NCBI GenBank assembly: GCA_937969515.1
Contig: CALBVX010000070.1
Span: 1 to 64,000, forward strand
Length of the DNA: 64,000 nucleotides
Direction of reading: 5' to 3'
Origin: an uncultured Croceitalea sp.
Lineage (GTDB): Bacteria; Bacteroidota; Bacteroidia; Flavobacteriales; Flavobacteriaceae
The position numbers were made by a program, and so were the translations under genes. Shown here in pieces: positions 10,893 through 21,843 of this stretch. Position 1 is the first letter of the stretch, and every line of letters begins with the position of its first letter. The notes beneath the pieces were generated by a model. That model saw nothing but the letters and a program-made list of their open reading frames with translations, made no database searches and was not told the origin of the DNA.

Positions 10893-11382
10893 CGAACCGC
10901 CTTTTGGCGGACTTCATTACCCTGCTAATTTATTGATTAGCAGGGTTTTTCATTTTTTTTGCACTCATGTAATTTTGACAACCGCTAGTTGTGCATTTTT
11001 TACTTCAAAGTGTAATTTTAATTCTCATAATGTAAAAAGTTCTTTTCATTCAAAACGCTCAGCCAAGCTGTTAGGTAAAATCAAACCTTAAAACTATCTT
11101 TTAAATAGTTCATTTTTTAGCTCTTTTTCTTCGATTTATGTAAGAAATGTCATAATTTCGAAAAGCATTAACCGCTATATTCCTATAAATAAAATCAAAG
11201 GTACGTGTGACCTTATTTTCATTGTTGTTTCTAATTGTTAAACCTCTAGTAATACTGCTATTACCACTGTTTTATCTGAGTTGACAACAAAAAATATATT
11301 TTGTTTTTGAAAAAATAAACCTTTGGGTTATCTACTTCGTAGGTATTCATCGGTAGAATAACTAACAAACCATTTTGGTATT
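10893..11382. other. Intergenic region after tRNA-Pro
   Basis: This 490-bp stretch holds the terminator hairpin at 10920-10950 and otherwise no gene I can support. The sequence before the next start codon is AT-rich with no clear TAnnTTTG element at a proper distance from a TTG; AACCTTTG at 11318-11325 is the nearest approach. Confidence 0.6.
10920..10950 (+). terminator. Rho-independent terminator of tRNA-Pro
   Basis: A perfect 10-bp stem, CCCTGCTAAT with ATTAGCAGGG, encloses a 6-nt loop and is followed by TTTTT. A diverged copy with the same stem length and loop size lies at 23957-23987. Confidence 0.9.
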
Positions 11383-14300
11383 ATGAAAAAGTTCCCCAAG
11401 ACTAATCAGAGCAGTCTTTGTCGTTTAAGATTCTTACTTATTTTCTTTAGTGTTATAACAATCCCATCACTTAGTGCACAGACACCTGGTCAAATATATT
11501 CTCCAGCTTCGCCAAGTACTAATCCAATGGATCCAAACGGAGACGGTTGGATTACAGCATCTGGATCGGCATTTACCGGCGGGCATGAGCTGCCTGAATT
11601 TGAGTTGCCATTTATTGCGGTTCCCGAGCTAACTCCAGAGCCGAACTCTGACCAACAGACCGGTGCTTCATGTGGGCCATCGGATATTATGGGAGATTCT
11701 GCTACTGGTTCTGCTGGAGGGTATTATTATATCGCTGACCCAGATGGTATACCTGATAACGGGGATGAATTAATGCTATTTAGATTGCGAATAGCCCGAC
11801 AAGCCAATGGTGCCTTTGGGTATAGTTTTTTATTTGACACCGATTTTGCTTTTGGTCCCTCAGACCCTAATAGCGTAGCGGGAAATCCTGGTTTTGAAAT
11901 TGAGGTCATCTATGGTAGTGGAAATAATAATGATGTTTTGGTCGAAAATGTAGACGGCACTACGAGCGGAACGAATATTGGTACTTACGACCCCGCAAAC
12001 AATAGTCAGCGCTCCGATGCGCTGAACACAAATCCTGGTTGTGCTGGTAACGACCCTATTTTTATTGATTGGTATGTGCCACTTTCAGATATAGGCATTA
12101 CCACAACACAAAATTTTAGACTCGCCGTGGCAACCGCAAGTTCGCCATCTTCTGCGCTCGGAGGCTCCGCTTCAGATGTCGCTGGAGTTGATGGAGGTGC
12201 TATAGGGAGTGACGATGACCAATTTACGGCAGCTGTTTTTGCCTCATCTGATATTGATGGTGACGGTGTTACCGATGCCAATGATGAAGATGATGACAAC
12301 GATGGTATTTTAGATATCGAAGAAACACCCGGAGGGGTTGATCCTAATGCTGATTCTGACGGGGATGGTGTACCAGACTATCAAGATACAGATTTTCCGG
12401 GGTTTGTAGATTCGAACTCAGACGGCATCAATGATAATTTCGATACAGATTTAGATGGCATTGAAGACCATATAGATACTGATGCTGACGGTGATGGTTG
12501 TGCCGATGTTTTGGAAGCAGGATTTACCGAGAGTACAACGACACCAGGCGAGCTTGCCGGAACGGGATACGATGCCAATAATGGACGTGTTACAGGTAAT
12601 ACCGATGGGTATACCGGAACAAATACAGACGTAACTGATGCAGCAACATTTACGGCATGCGCCGCGCCACCTGCGGATACGGATGGTGATGGTATAGATG
12701 ATGCTTCAGATTTAGACGATGATGGCGATGGTTTGGCCGATGCTGATGAATATGTTGATGGCAATAATGCTTTTGGAGATGAGGACGGTGATGGTATTTT
12801 GAATTTTGAGGATACCACAGACGATGGAACCGGTGATGGCTCGACAACAGATTACACCGATGCAAACAACGATGGTATACCAGATGTGTATGATTTTGAC
12901 GGTGATGGAATTCCTAATCATTTAGATTTAGATAGTGATGGTGACGGTATACCTGATAATATTGAAGCTCAAAGTACGGCAGGTTATATTCCCCCAAATG
13001 GAGATGCCGCCGCAAATGGAGGTTTAGATTCTGCCTATGGCAGTGGAATAGCCACGGTAAATACCGATGGCACCGATAATCCCGACTTTTTAGATTTAGA
13101 TTCCGATAACGAAGGTGGAAATGATACCGCAGAAGCTGGTCTTGTTTTAAATGGCGATGTTGGTACTAATGGCCTTGATAGCGCGGTAGATAATCCGGCT
13201 GATGACTTTTCAGACCCAAATGGAGCTTTTGATGACACACAATTGGATAACTTCCCTGATTCTGATGGCGACGTAGCGACCGGAGGTAATGTAGACTTCA
13301 GGGACAACTTTACGGGATCTATCGATTGTGGAATAATCAACACTTTATATCAGACCCGCGGGAATGGTGGAAACAGTACGGCCGAGGTCTATAGATTCAA
13401 TCCCTTTATTCAAGAATATGTGCAAATTGGAACTTTGGAAGGGGTAACCAATGCTTCAGCTACAAATTCTGCTTACAACGCAGCTTCACAATTGGTCTAT
13501 TCATTTCCTACAAGCGGTAGTAGTACGCTAAGAGTATATGACCCTTCGAATTTCAATTTTATTGGGCAAATAAATATAAGTGGTGCAGCAGCTGGCTCAA
13601 CTTTTTCGCTTTTTGCTTTTGAGGATAAGGTGGGTTACATCAATGGAGGTAACATCGTTACCTTCAGTGTGGGCAATATTACTAGTTATCCAGCAACGGT
13701 TACCGCTACAAACCAGCCCATAACCGGCACATTTTCAGGAGCAGCTGACTTTGCCCTTTTAGATGGTTTTGTATATGGTATTTCAAGAACCAACGCCGGG
13801 GTAATACGGTTAACAAAAGTAAATTTGACATCAGGTTCTTCAGAACGTTTTGATTTAACCGAAGCCAATGCAACAACCAATACCGACCCAATTACCAGTA
13901 ATTCGTTTGGTGCGGTCTGGCAAGACCGTGATGGTAATTTATACGCTTTTAACAATGGCAACGGTGATATTTACCGAATTACCGATGTTGCCAATGCAAC
14001 TGATGGCACAGACTTTACAAAGGTATTTATAGCAGATGATTCAGGTCAAAATGATGGTTTTGGCTGCGAGATTCAGGCCAACCCATTGGATTGGGATGGT
14101 GATGGAATAGATAATAGCATCGATTTAGATGATGATAATGATGGTATTTTAGATACCGCAGAAAACAACGGATTAAACCCAAATGCGGATGTGGATGGTG
14201 ATGGTGTTCCCGCTTCAATTGATGATGACGATGACAATGCTGCAATAGGCAATGCTGATGGCAATGTGCAACCCGAGTTTGATGCAGACGGCGATAATAT

Positions 14301-17300
14301 TCCCAATGCTTATGATCTCGATTCAGACAACGATGGTATTCCTGATAATGTAGAGGCACAATCTACCTTAGGCTACATACCACCGAGTGGAAATGTAGAT
14401 TTTAACGGAATCGATATTGCTTATGGTGACGGAATCGATAATACAGAGGTAATAAACTCGGACGGCGCACTAATCAATAGCGACATCGTGCCCGACTATT
14501 TAGATACCGATAGTGACAATGATGGTGATAGCGATACCTCCGAAGCTTTTGGAGGAACAACGGCTTCAGGCAATGATTCTGATTTTGATGGCATAGATGA
14601 CAGTTTTGACAATGTGCCAGATGGCGTTTCAGCAGATGGTGCGGCACAAAACGGCACAACCCCTTCTGCTCTGCCCGATGCCGATGGCGATGTAAACGGC
14701 GGTGGTGATGTTGATTATCGCGATGTTAAAGATGCAGATGGCGATGGAGTGGTCGATACAGATGATTTAGACGATGATAATGATGGCATTCTAGATACGG
14801 AAGAACATAATGGCCTTGATCCATTTGGAGATGCGGATGGTGATGGAGTACCCAACTTTTCTGATGCCAATGATAATGGTACTACAGGAGATGGTTCTAC
14901 AACAGATTATACCGACACCAATGGAGATGGTATACCAGATGCCTACGATTTTGACCTTGACGGCTTACCAAACCACTTGGATTTGGAAAGTGATGGCGAT
15001 GGTATTTATGATGTAATTGAAAGTGGTGCTGGTTTAACAGATGCTGATAACGATGGCCAAGTTGATGGTGCAACCGGTGCCAATGGAGTTCCAGATGAAG
15101 CGGAAGATGGTGGTGTTGACGGCGCAGGGGTAAGTTTTGTGCCTGTGGATACCGATACTGATGGTAGTCCTGACTTTCTGGATATCGATTCTGATAATGA
15201 TGGCAATCCAGATGTTACCGATCCCAATAGAACAAATCCCGTAGCCCAAGACGATAACACAACGGCTGATATCGGGGTTCCGAGAACCATTAACGTGTTG
15301 GTCAATGATGACTTTTTGGTTGGCAGTACCATAACCGATTTAAATACGGGCAATGCTAACGGTACGGTATCGATAGACCTAGCAACAGGTGAAATAACCT
15401 ATACACCGGTCTTGGCAGATAATAATTCCACCGTTACCATAAATTATCAGGTTTGTAATGGTAGTGTTTGTGATACGGCAACTCTTTTTGTTACGGTACC
15501 TGCATGTGTTGATACTGATGGTGACAACATTTGTGATGCTGATGAAACCCCAGAGACTATAAACGACCCATGTGAGCCAAGATCTAATCCAAATTGGCAA
15601 CCTCAGGGCACCAATGATTGTGATAATGATGGTTTGACCGATGATGAAGAGACCACAGGTGTGGATGACCCTGGTACTCCAGCAAACCCTAATGGAAATA
15701 CGACAGACCCTACACTCACCGATACCGATGGTGATGGCATTTCAGATGGCCAAGAAGCCTTGGATGGTACCGACCCTAACGATGACTGTTCATCCATAGG
15801 GGGTATTCCGTTGGCAACAGGTGATTGTGATAACGATGGCCTTATTAATGATGATGAGTTCATCGCCGGTACGGATCCTAACAATCCCGACACTGATGGT
15901 GATGGTATATTTGATGGTGATGAAGTAAACGTAGACGGCACCGACCCATTGGATGATTGTGACTCGAATAGAGGTACACCATTAGGAACAAGTGATTGCG
16001 ACAATGATGGTTTGACCAATGATGAAGAAACAACAGGTGTGGATGACCCAGCAACGCCAGCAGACCCTAATGGCGAGATAACCAACCCTGACAATGCAGA
16101 TACTGACGGAGACACTATAACTGACGGTCAAGAGGCCTTGGATGGCACGGACCCTAATAATTCGTGTGATTCGGTCGGTGGCGCACCGCTTGGAACAGCC
16201 GATTGTGATGGCGACGGTTTGACCAATGATGAGGAAACTACGGGTGTAGACGACCCGTCTACCCCTGCTGACCCTAATGGTAACACTTCAAATCCAAATC
16301 TAGCGGATACGGATGGAGATGGTATTCCAGATGGTCAAGAAGCCTTGGATGGTACAGATCCCAATAATTCTTGCGACTCGATCGGTGGTACACCACTGGG
16401 CAGTGAAGATTGCGATGGTGATGGGCTAACAAATGATGAAGAAACTACGGGTGTAGATGACCCAAGTACACCTGCTAACCCTGATGGAAACACCACTGAC
16501 CCGAGCAGCTCTGACACCGATGGCGATGGAATTTCCGATGGTCAGGAAGCCTTGGACAATACAGATCCTAATAATTCTTGCAGTTCATTGGGCGGTACCC
16601 CACTTGGTACGGCAGACTGTGATAACGATGGGTTGACCAATGATGAAGAAACTACAGGCGTGGATGACCCATCTACCCCAGCGAATCCTAATGGAGAAAC
16701 CACTGACCCATCGATAGCGGATACCGATGGTGATGGTATCAGTGATGGTCAAGAAGCTTTGGATGGCACAGATCCTAATGATGATTGCGATGCCATTGGA
16801 GGAACACCCTTACCAGATAGCGATTGTGATGGCGACGGTAACCCGACCAGTACGGACCCCAATCCTGATACGGCGACCGCTGTCGACGACAATACTACGG
16901 CAGATGTTGGTATTGCGAAAACAATTAACATACTGTTTAACGATGACTTCTTGGCCGGTAGTACCATTACAGATTTGGGTACGGGTACGGCCTCAGGAAC
17001 CATTGTTATAAATCAGGCTACAGGCGAGTTAACCTATACCGCAACCGCGGCAGAAGACAATAATACGGTAACTATAGATTATGAGGTTTGTAATGGAACG
17101 GTCTGTGCCACGGCAACAGTGTTCATTACCATTCCTGCCTGTGCGGATGCAGATGGTGACAATATTTGTGATGTGGATGACCCAGCACCTAATGACCCCT
17201 GTGTTCCTATGAGTAATCCAGATTGGCAACCAGTCGGTACTAGTGACTGTGATGGTGACGGTTTAACCTACGATGAAGAGACTACGGGTATCGATGACCC

Positions 17301-20300
17301 AAGTACACCTGCAAACCCAAGCGGTAACATAACCGATCCTATGCTTGCAGATACGGATGGTGATGGTATAAGCGATGGTCAAGAAGCTTTAGACGGCACA
17401 AATCCGAATAACGATTGTGATTCAATCGGCGGAACACCACAAGGAACCAGTGATTGCGATAACGACGGTTTGACCAATGATGAAGAGACTACAGGAGTAG
17501 ATGACCCGTCAACTCCTGCAAACCCTAATGGAAATACTACAGACCCAAATCTAATGGATACTGATGGAGACGGTATTTCTGATGGTCAAGAAGCCTTGAA
17601 TGGTACAGATCCCAATGATTCGTGTGATTCTGTTGGCGGTATGCCTTTAGGAACAAGTGATTGTGATGGTGACGGACTCACCAATACTGAAGAGATTACA
17701 GGAGTTGATGATCCTAGCACCCCGGCCAATCCTAATGGTATTTCCACAAATCCAAATATTGCGGATACGGATGGAGATGGCATTTCTGACGGACAAGAGG
17801 CCCTTGATGGTACCGACCCTAATAATTCATGCGATTCGGTAGGCGGTACTCCCTTAGGTACAGCGGATTGTGATGGTGACGGTTTGACCAATGATGAGGA
17901 AACAACAGGTGTGGATGATCCTAGTACTCCAGCAAATCCTAATGGTAATACAACAGACCCTAATGTGGTCGATACAGATGGTGATGGTATTTCTGATGGT
18001 CAAGAAGCCTTGGATGGTACCGACCCTAATAATGATTGTGATGCTTTTGGAGGAACGCCACTTGGAACCAGTGATTGCGATAATGATGGATTGACGAATG
18101 ATGAGGAAACAACAGGTGTAGATGACCCTAGTACTCCAGCAAATCCTAATGGTAATACAACTGATCCTAATAATGCCGATACCGATGGTGACGGTATAAG
18201 TGATGGTCAAGAAGCCTTGGATGGCACAAATCCTAACGATGATTGTGACTCGGTGGGTGGCACACCACTGGCCGCGAGTGATTGTGATGGAGATGGTAAC
18301 CCTAATGGTACCGATCCGAACCCTGGGGTTGCAACAGCCGTAGATGACAATACTACAGCAGATGTGGGCGTTCCAAAGACCATTAATATTCTAATAAATG
18401 ACGATTTCTTGGCGGGTAGCACTATTACCGACTTGGGTACTGGCACTGCTGCAGGAACAATAAGTATCGATCAAGCCACGGGTGAACTTACCTATACGGC
18501 GATTGCAGCTGAAGACGATTCTACGGTTACGGTGATCTATGAAGTCTGCAATGGTACAGTATGTGACACGGCTACCGTATTTATTAGTATACCCACTTGT
18601 GTAGATACCGATGGAGACAATATTTGTGATGTAGATGACCCCGCCCCTGCGGACCCTTGTATTCCAAGGTCTGATCCAAATTGGCAGCCTGTTGGCACAA
18701 GCGATTGTGATAATGATGGGCTAACCTATGCTGAAGAGACCACTGGTGTTGAGGACCCTTCGACTCCTGCAGATCCAAATGGAAATTTGACCGACCCAGA
18801 CAATATAGACTCTGATGGCGATGGTATAAGTGATGGTCAAGAAGCTTTGGATGGTACGGACCCTAATGATTCTTGTAGTTCTTTAGGTGGCACCCCTCTT
18901 GGCACTGCAGATTGTGATAATGATGGCCTAACCAATGATGAAGAAACTATTTTGGGTACCGACCCTGAAAATCCTGATACAGATGGGGATGGTATCGATG
19001 ATGGCCAAGAAGCCAATGTCGATGGCAGCGACCCATTGGACGATTGTAATTCAAACGGTGGAACTCCATTGGGCACAAGTGATTGTGACAATGACGGCCT
19101 TACCAATGCTGATGAGACAACTGCAGGTACAGATCCAAATAACCCTGACAGCGATGGTGATGGAATAAATGATGGGCAAGAAGTAAATGTTGACGGAACC
19201 GATCCATTGGACGATTGTGATTCGGTTGGCGGTATACCTTTAGGAGCAAGCGATTGTGACAATGATGGATTGACCAACGACCAAGAATCGGCTTTGGGCA
19301 CAAACCCAGATATAGCAGATACTGATGGTGACGGTATTGACGATGGTCAAGAAGTACTTAGCGATAACACAGACCCCAACGATTCTTGTGATTCTATTGG
19401 TGGTACACCAACAGGTGCTTCAGATTGTGATAACGATGGATTGACCAATGATGAAGAAACCAATGCCGGTACAGACCCTAACAATCCAGATTCTGATGGT
19501 GACGGGCTGACCGACGGTGAAGAAGTAAATAATGTGGATGACCCGAGTACGGGCGAATCTCCTAACGGAACAAGCGACCCATTAAATCCGTGTGACCCTA
19601 ACAATTCGGATGCTCTTTGCGATACAGATGGCGATGGCCTAACGGATGGTGAAGAAATTGCTATTGGCACAGACCCGAACAATCCTGATTCTGATGGTGA
19701 TGGACTCACCGATGGTGAAGAGGTGAATAATGTGGATGACCCGAGTACGAGCGAATCTCCTAATGGCACCAGTGACCCATTAAATCCATGTGACCCTGAT
19801 AATACGGACGCTTTATGCGATACGGATGGTGATGGACTAACGGATGGCGAAGAAATTGCAATTGGTACGGACCCTAACAATCCTGATTCTGATGGTGATG
19901 GTCTCACCGATGGCGAAGAGGTGAATAATGTTGATGACCCGAGTACAGGTGAATCTCCTAACGGAACAAGCGATCCATTAAACCCATGTGACCCTGATAA
20001 CACGGACGCTTTATGCGATACGGATGGTGATGGACTAACGGATGGCGAAGAAATTGCAATTGGCACGGACCCTAACAATCCTGATTCTGATGGTGACGGT
20101 CTGACCGATGGTGAAGAGGTGAATAATGTTGATGACCCGAGTACAGGTGAATCTCCTAACGGCACCAGTGACCCATTAAATGCTTGTGACCCGAACAGTT
20201 CAAATAGTGCTTGTGATAGTGATGGAGATGGATTGACCGATGCCGAAGAAGCTACGTTGGGTACAGATCCTAACGATCCTGATTCTGACGGCGACGGTAT

Positions 20301-20877
20301 CAATGATGGTCAGGAGGTTACGGATAATACCAATCCTCTTGATGATTGTGATTCCAATGGCGGAACACCTCTGGGAAGCAGTGACTGTGACGAAGATGGA
20401 TTGACGAATGATGAAGAAGATGTAAATGGAAACGGTTCGGTCGACGAAGGTGAAACAGACCCAAATAATCCGGATTCAGATGAAGATGGTATCAATGATG
20501 GTCAAGAGATAACTGATGGTACAAACCCATTAGACCCTTGTGATTCTGTAGGTGGAACGCCACCGGAAGGTGCCGCTTGTGATATCGATATCGAGAACGA
20601 TTTGGTTGATCCAAATCTGAATCAAGGCGCATTCATCATAAGAAATATCGAAAGCTTCCCTGATAATACCGTTGAAATTTATAACCGCTGGGGCGTAAAG
20701 GTTTTTGAGACCAAGGGGTATGATAATAGAGGTAATGTTTTTACAGGTATTTCCAATGGTAGGGCAACGATTCAAGAGAATGACCAGCTACCTGTAGGGG
20801 TTTACTATTATGTAATAAAGTATTTAGTAAACGGCGAAGGAAAATCCAGAGCAGGATATCTATACATCAATCGATAA
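11383..20877 (+). CDS. Giant thrombospondin type 3 repeat protein with type B T9SS sorting domain
   Basis: 3164-aa secreted protein, very rich in Asp and Asn. The signal peptide ends near residue 33 (LSAQ). Residues 40-290 form a globular N-terminal region. Residues 290-650 hold the first calcium-binding type 3 repeats (DxDGDGxxD pattern). Residues 650-900 look like a beta-propeller-type domain, and more type 3 repeats follow. Three near-identical Ig/cadherin-like domains begin at residues 1288, 1833 and 2319, each followed by a run of 65-67-aa type 3 modules carrying two Cys. The last 85 residues form a type B sorting domain ([23 protein letters not shown]), although the usual FxPNGDGxND opening is degenerate. 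PorP/SprF and OmpA genes follow directly, so this is probably their cognate cargo. Likely role: long calcium-stiffened surface stalk or adhesin. Confidence 0.88.
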   Translation: MKKFPKTNQSSLCRLRFLLIFFSVITIPSLSAQTPGQIYSPASPSTNPMDPNGDGWITASGSAFTGGHELPEFELPFIAVPELTPEPNSDQQTGASCGPSDIMGDSATGSAGGYYYIADPDGIPDNGDELMLFRLRIARQANGAFGYSFLFDTDFAFGPSDPNSVAGNPGFEIEVIYGSGNNNDVLVENVDGTTSGTNIGTYDPANNSQRSDALNTNPGCAGNDPIFIDWYVPLSDIGITTTQNFRLAVATASSPSSALGGSASDVAGVDGGAIGSDDDQFTAAVFASSDIDGDGVTDANDEDDDNDGILDIEETPGGVDPNADSDGDGVPDYQDTDFPGFVDSNSDGINDNFDTDLDGIEDHIDTDADGDGCADVLEAGFTESTTTPGELAGTGYDANNGRVTGNTDGYTGTNTDVTDAATFTACAAPPADTDGDGIDDASDLDDDGDGLADADEYVDGNNAFGDEDGDGILNFEDTTDDGTGDGSTTDYTDANNDGIPDVYDFDGDGIPNHLDLDSDGDGIPDNIEAQSTAGYIPPNGDAAANGGLDSAYGSGIATVNTDGTDNPDFLDLDSDNEGGNDTAEAGLVLNGDVGTNGLDSAVDNPADDFSDPNGAFDDTQLDNFPDSDGDVATGGNVDFRDNFTGSIDCGIINTLYQTRGNGGNSTAEVYRFNPFIQEYVQIGTLEGVTNASATNSAYNAASQLVYSFPTSGSSTLRVYDPSNFNFIGQINISGAAAGSTFSLFAFEDKVGYINGGNIVTFSVGNITSYPATVTATNQPITGTFSGAADFALLDGFVYGISRTNAGVIRLTKVNLTSGSSERFDLTEANATTNTDPITSNSFGAVWQDRDGNLYAFNNGNGDIYRITDVANATDGTDFTKVFIADDSGQNDGFGCEIQANPLDWDGDGIDNSIDLDDDNDGILDTAENNGLNPNADVDGDGVPASIDDDDDNAAIGNADGNVQPEFDADGDNIPNAYDLDSDNDGIPDNVEAQSTLGYIPPSGNVDFNGIDIAYGDGIDNTEVINSDGALINSDIVPDYLDTDSDNDGDSDTSEAFGGTTASGNDSDFDGIDDSFDNVPDGVSADGAAQNGTTPSALPDADGDVNGGGDVDYRDVKDADGDGVVDTDDLDDDNDGILDTEEHNGLDPFGDADGDGVPNFSDANDNGTTGDGSTTDYTDTNGDGIPDAYDFDLDGLPNHLDLESDGDGIYDVIESGAGLTDADNDGQVDGATGANGVPDEAEDGGVDGAGVSFVPVDTDTDGSPDFLDIDSDNDGNPDVTDPNRTNPVAQDDNTTADIGVPRTINVLVNDDFLVGSTITDLNTGNANGTVSIDLATGEITYTPVLADNNSTVTINYQVCNGSVCDTATLFVTVPACVDTDGDNICDADETPETINDPCEPRSNPNWQPQGTNDCDNDGLTDDEETTGVDDPGTPANPNGNTTDPTLTDTDGDGISDGQEALDGTDPNDDCSSIGGIPLATGDCDNDGLINDDEFIAGTDPNNPDTDGDGIFDGDEVNVDGTDPLDDCDSNRGTPLGTSDCDNDGLTNDEETTGVDDPATPADPNGEITNPDNADTDGDTITDGQEALDGTDPNNSCDSVGGAPLGTADCDGDGLTNDEETTGVDDPSTPADPNGNTSNPNLADTDGDGIPDGQEALDGTDPNNSCDSIGGTPLGSEDCDGDGLTNDEETTGVDDPSTPANPDGNTTDPSSSDTDGDGISDGQEALDNTDPNNSCSSLGGTPLGTADCDNDGLTNDEETTGVDDPSTPANPNGETTDPSIADTDGDGISDGQEALDGTDPNDDCDAIGGTPLPDSDCDGDGNPTSTDPNPDTATAVDDNTTADVGIAKTINILFNDDFLAGSTITDLGTGTASGTIVINQATGELTYTATAAEDNNTVTIDYEVCNGTVCATATVFITIPACADADGDNICDVDDPAPNDPCVPMSNPDWQPVGTSDCDGDGLTYDEETTGIDDPSTPANPSGNITDPMLADTDGDGISDGQEALDGTNPNNDCDSIGGTPQGTSDCDNDGLTNDEETTGVDDPSTPANPNGNTTDPNLMDTDGDGISDGQEALNGTDPNDSCDSVGGMPLGTSDCDGDGLTNTEEITGVDDPSTPANPNGISTNPNIADTDGDGISDGQEALDGTDPNNSCDSVGGTPLGTADCDGDGLTNDEETTGVDDPSTPANPNGNTTDPNVVDTDGDGISDGQEALDGTDPNNDCDAFGGTPLGTSDCDNDGLTNDEETTGVDDPSTPANPNGNTTDPNNADTDGDGISDGQEALDGTNPNDDCDSVGGTPLAASDCDGDGNPNGTDPNPGVATAVDDNTTADVGVPKTINILINDDFLAGSTITDLGTGTAAGTISIDQATGELTYTAIAAEDDSTVTVIYEVCNGTVCDTATVFISIPTCVDTDGDNICDVDDPAPADPCIPRSDPNWQPVGTSDCDNDGLTYAEETTGVEDPSTPADPNGNLTDPDNIDSDGDGISDGQEALDGTDPNDSCSSLGGTPLGTADCDNDGLTNDEETILGTDPENPDTDGDGIDDGQEANVDGSDPLDDCNSNGGTPLGTSDCDNDGLTNADETTAGTDPNNPDSDGDGINDGQEVNVDGTDPLDDCDSVGGIPLGASDCDNDGLTNDQESALGTNPDIADTDGDGIDDGQEVLSDNTDPNDSCDSIGGTPTGASDCDNDGLTNDEETNAGTDPNNPDSDGDGLTDGEEVNNVDDPSTGESPNGTSDPLNPCDPNNSDALCDTDGDGLTDGEEIAIGTDPNNPDSDGDGLTDGEEVNNVDDPSTSESPNGTSDPLNPCDPDNTDALCDTDGDGLTDGEEIAIGTDPNNPDSDGDGLTDGEEVNNVDDPSTGESPNGTSDPLNPCDPDNTDALCDTDGDGLTDGEEIAIGTDPNNPDSDGDGLTDGEEVNNVDDPSTGESPNGTSDPLNACDPNSSNSACDSDGDGLTDAEEATLGTDPNDPDSDGDGINDGQEVTDNTNPLDDCDSNGGTPLGSSDCDEDGLTNDEEDVNGNGSVDEGETDPNNPDSDEDGINDGQEITDGTNPLDPCDSVGGTPPEGAACDIDIENDLVDPNLNQGAFIIRNIESFPDNTVEIYNRWGVKVFETKGYDNRGNVFTGISNGRATIQENDQLPVGVYYYVIKYLVNGEGKSRAGYLYINR
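15244..20580 (+). repeat. Super-repeat: Ig-like domain plus type 3 module array, three copies
   Basis: Inside the 3164-aa protein a higher-order unit occurs three times, starting at 15244, 16879 and 18337. Each starts with AxDDNTTADxG, continues through a domain ending TATVFITIP-like, then a CxDxDGDNICD linker, then NWQPxGTxDCD and a series of type 3 modules: six, five and a longer mixed series. Protein identity between units is very high while the DNA differs at many third positions. Confidence 0.85.
19621..20214 (+). repeat. 198-bp tandem repeat, three copies
   Basis: Copies begin at 19621, 19819 and 20017 with an exact period of 198 bp (66 codons); a fourth, diverged partial copy begins at 20215. 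Each encodes [36 protein letters not shown] and NPCDPxNxDALC in order. Unlike the rest of the array, copies two and three are almost identical as DNA, which points to recent amplification and a site prone to copy-number change. Confidence 0.9.
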
Positions 20878-20888
20878 TAAATTTTAGC

Positions 20889-21842
20889 GTGAAAACCATG
20901 AAACATATATATATCACTTTAGTATTACTGTTTACGATTTCGGCTGCAATATATGGGCAGCAAGATGCACAGTATACGCAATACATGTACAATACCCTGT
21001 CGGTTAACCCTGCATATGCCGGTTCAAGGGGTGTTTTTAGCATAGCTGCATTACATCGTTCGCAATGGGTAGGATTGGACGGTGCACCTACAACACAGAC
21101 CTTAAACTTTAACACCCCTGTTTCTCGAAGGGTAGGTATCGGATTGTCTATTGTAAATGATGAAATTGGTAACGGAACCAATCAAGACACCTATTTTGAT
21201 GGAGCATTCTCATACACCATACCTACTTCTGATCAAGGAAAACTTTCCTTTGGTCTAAAGGCAGGAGGGCATTTTCTCAATGTAGATTTTAATCAACTTC
21301 GCAACTTTCAAGCCGAAGGGAGCGCAGGCGCCCCCCCAAACATCGATAAAAAGTTCTCTCCAAATTTTGGAGCCGGAGTTTATTATCATACCGATAGGTT
21401 CTATGCTGGGCTTTCAGTACCCAACTTTTTGGAAACGGAACATTTTGATCGATCAGGGGAAACAGGGGGCTCCTCTTTTCTAGCGCAAGAACGTATGAAC
21501 TGGTATCTGATTTCCGGGTATGTTTTTGAATTGAACCAAGATTGGAAGTTTAAACCAGCGGTTCTTTTTAAGGCGGTTCAAGGTGCTCCATTACAGGCCG
21601 ACCTTTCCGCCAATTTTTTATTGAGGGATAAGTTCTCTTTTGGGGCCGCGTACAGATGGAGTGCTGCCCTCAGTGCTTTGGTGGGCATACAGCTAAGCGA
21701 CCAATTCATGTTAGGCCTGGCATATGACCGCGAAACCACTGAGTTGGGCAATACCGCTTTTAACGATGGCTCTTTCGAGGTATTCTTGAGATATGAATTT
21801 TTGACCCGGTATAGAAAAGTAGTAACCCCTAGATTCTTTTAA
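20889..21842 (+). CDS. PorP/SprF family type IX secretion membrane protein
   Basis: 317-aa outer-membrane beta-barrel of the PorP/SprF family. The family signature follows a signal peptide: QQDAQYTQYMYNTLSVNPAYAGSR at residues 24-47, then RSQWVGLDGAPTTQ near 58. Members are needed for secretion or attachment of proteins with type B C-terminal domains. The gene begins 11 bp after the giant repeat protein and ends one base before the OmpA gene, so the three form one transcription unit. By analogy with SprF and SprB of Flavobacterium johnsoniae, it should serve the preceding giant protein. The alternative start at the second Met (residue 4) is equally possible. Confidence 0.9.
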   Translation: MKTMKHIYITLVLLFTISAAIYGQQDAQYTQYMYNTLSVNPAYAGSRGVFSIAALHRSQWVGLDGAPTTQTLNFNTPVSRRVGIGLSIVNDEIGNGTNQDTYFDGAFSYTIPTSDQGKLSFGLKAGGHFLNVDFNQLRNFQAEGSAGAPPNIDKKFSPNFGAGVYYHTDRFYAGLSVPNFLETEHFDRSGETGGSSFLAQERMNWYLISGYVFELNQDWKFKPAVLFKAVQGAPLQADLSANFLLRDKFSFGAAYRWSAALSALVGIQLSDQFMLGLAYDRETTELGNTAFNDGSFEVFLRYEFLTRYRKVVTPRFF

Positions 21843-21843
21843 A

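Noticed and set aside
10765-11091. 108-aa frame on the plus strand
   Set aside because: It runs through tRNA-Pro and its terminator, so it cannot be a real coding region.
19621-20214. Regular 198-bp repeats considered as a CRISPR-like array
   Set aside because: The repeats are contiguous, in frame and coding, without spacers.
19347-20303. 318-aa open frame on the minus strand, rich in Ser and Pro
   Set aside because: It is the mirror of the Asp/Gly repeat array in the 3164-aa gene; repetitive DNA without stops in the opposite frame gives such shadows, and there is no start context or family likeness.
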